A DNA stretch of 64,000 bases from Marsupella aquatica (taxonomy: Eukaryota; Marchantiophyta), in assembly GCA_973895155.1 (NCBI GenBank), contig OZ316893.1:17794001-17858000 (forward strand), in the 5' to 3' direction. Below the pieces are notes generated by a model. The model was not told the origin of the DNA, searched no databases, and was given only the letters and a program-made list of their open reading frames with translations. Shown in pieces: positions 63,897 to 64,000 of the stretch. Every line of letters starts with the position of its first letter. Within the stretch, counting starts at the first letter, position 1. A program made the translations under genes and the position numbers.

Positions 63897-64000
63897 TCTT
63901 AGGAAGTCTACTGCATCCTGACAGAAACATCCTACTTTCATACGTGTTAATCTATCGACAAGTTTCTATAGAGTTCACGGTTTGATCATTAAAATGACGC

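Overview
The window is nuclear DNA of a green plant. The evidence is a Ty3/gypsy element with a tRNA-Asp-type primer site and a Ty1/copia element with an initiator-Met-type primer site, both plant-style, plus short GT-AG introns of about 85-105 bp and a G-box/telo-box pair inside an LTR. A streptophyte alga, bryophyte, lycophyte or fern fits; the species cannot be fixed from the sequence. No convincing host housekeeping gene, rRNA, tRNA or CRISPR array was found. Almost everything recognisable is mobile DNA.

Layout. (1) 1-19.6 kb holds an old, broken copy ('copy 1') of a two-gene element. A transposase-like gene (minus strand, 13,323 leftward past base 1) sits head-to-head with a ParB-like/methyltransferase-like gene (plus strand, 14,227-18,816). 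The transposase is split by a 10,065-bp insertion (1,695-11,759) with 5-bp target duplications. That insertion encodes coiled-coil and gag-like proteins but no polymerase. A 425-bp MITE-like insertion sits at a splice acceptor of the second gene. (2) 18.8-22.3 kb is gene-poor, with a 40-bp minisatellite and MITE-like debris. (3) 22,342-52,510 holds Ty3/gypsy sequences: LTR1, a truncated internal region, an assembly gap (31,736-31,835), an unrelated segment carrying a 5.5-kb copia element (31,921-37,391), then LTR2, an intact internal region and LTR3. Each LTR is about 4 kb and carries an intact 618-codon ORF. (4) 52.5-55.4 kb has no recognised gene. (5) 55.4-64 kb holds a younger, nearly intact 'copy 2' of the two-gene element, in the opposite orientation.

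The most novel item is the two-gene element. One gene encodes a transposase-like protein with an N-terminal Cys/His cluster, a MULE-like DDE region and a C-terminal SWIM finger. Its divergent neighbour encodes a protein with a ParB-like DGNHRL motif and a permuted DNA-methyltransferase-like fold. Gene order and intron positions are kept in both copies despite deep protein divergence. Each copy carries its own short palindrome dispersed only in introns and flanking or intergenic DNA: TAGCGCC-N-GGCGCTA in copy 1 and GCTAGCGA-NN-TCGCTAGC in copy 2. This resembles a transposon with a self-recognition or self-marking system.

The second item is LTRs that encode proteins: the 618-residue ORF inside the gypsy LTRs, and possibly the 10-kb insertion, which has the ends and target duplication of an LTR but no internal terminal repeats, as a giant solo LTR would. 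The left flank of LTR1 and the right flank of LTR3 share the duplication ccaac, while LTR2 does not. The gypsy region is therefore probably one insertion whose assembly (or recombination) brought in LTR2 and the copia-bearing segment from another locus.
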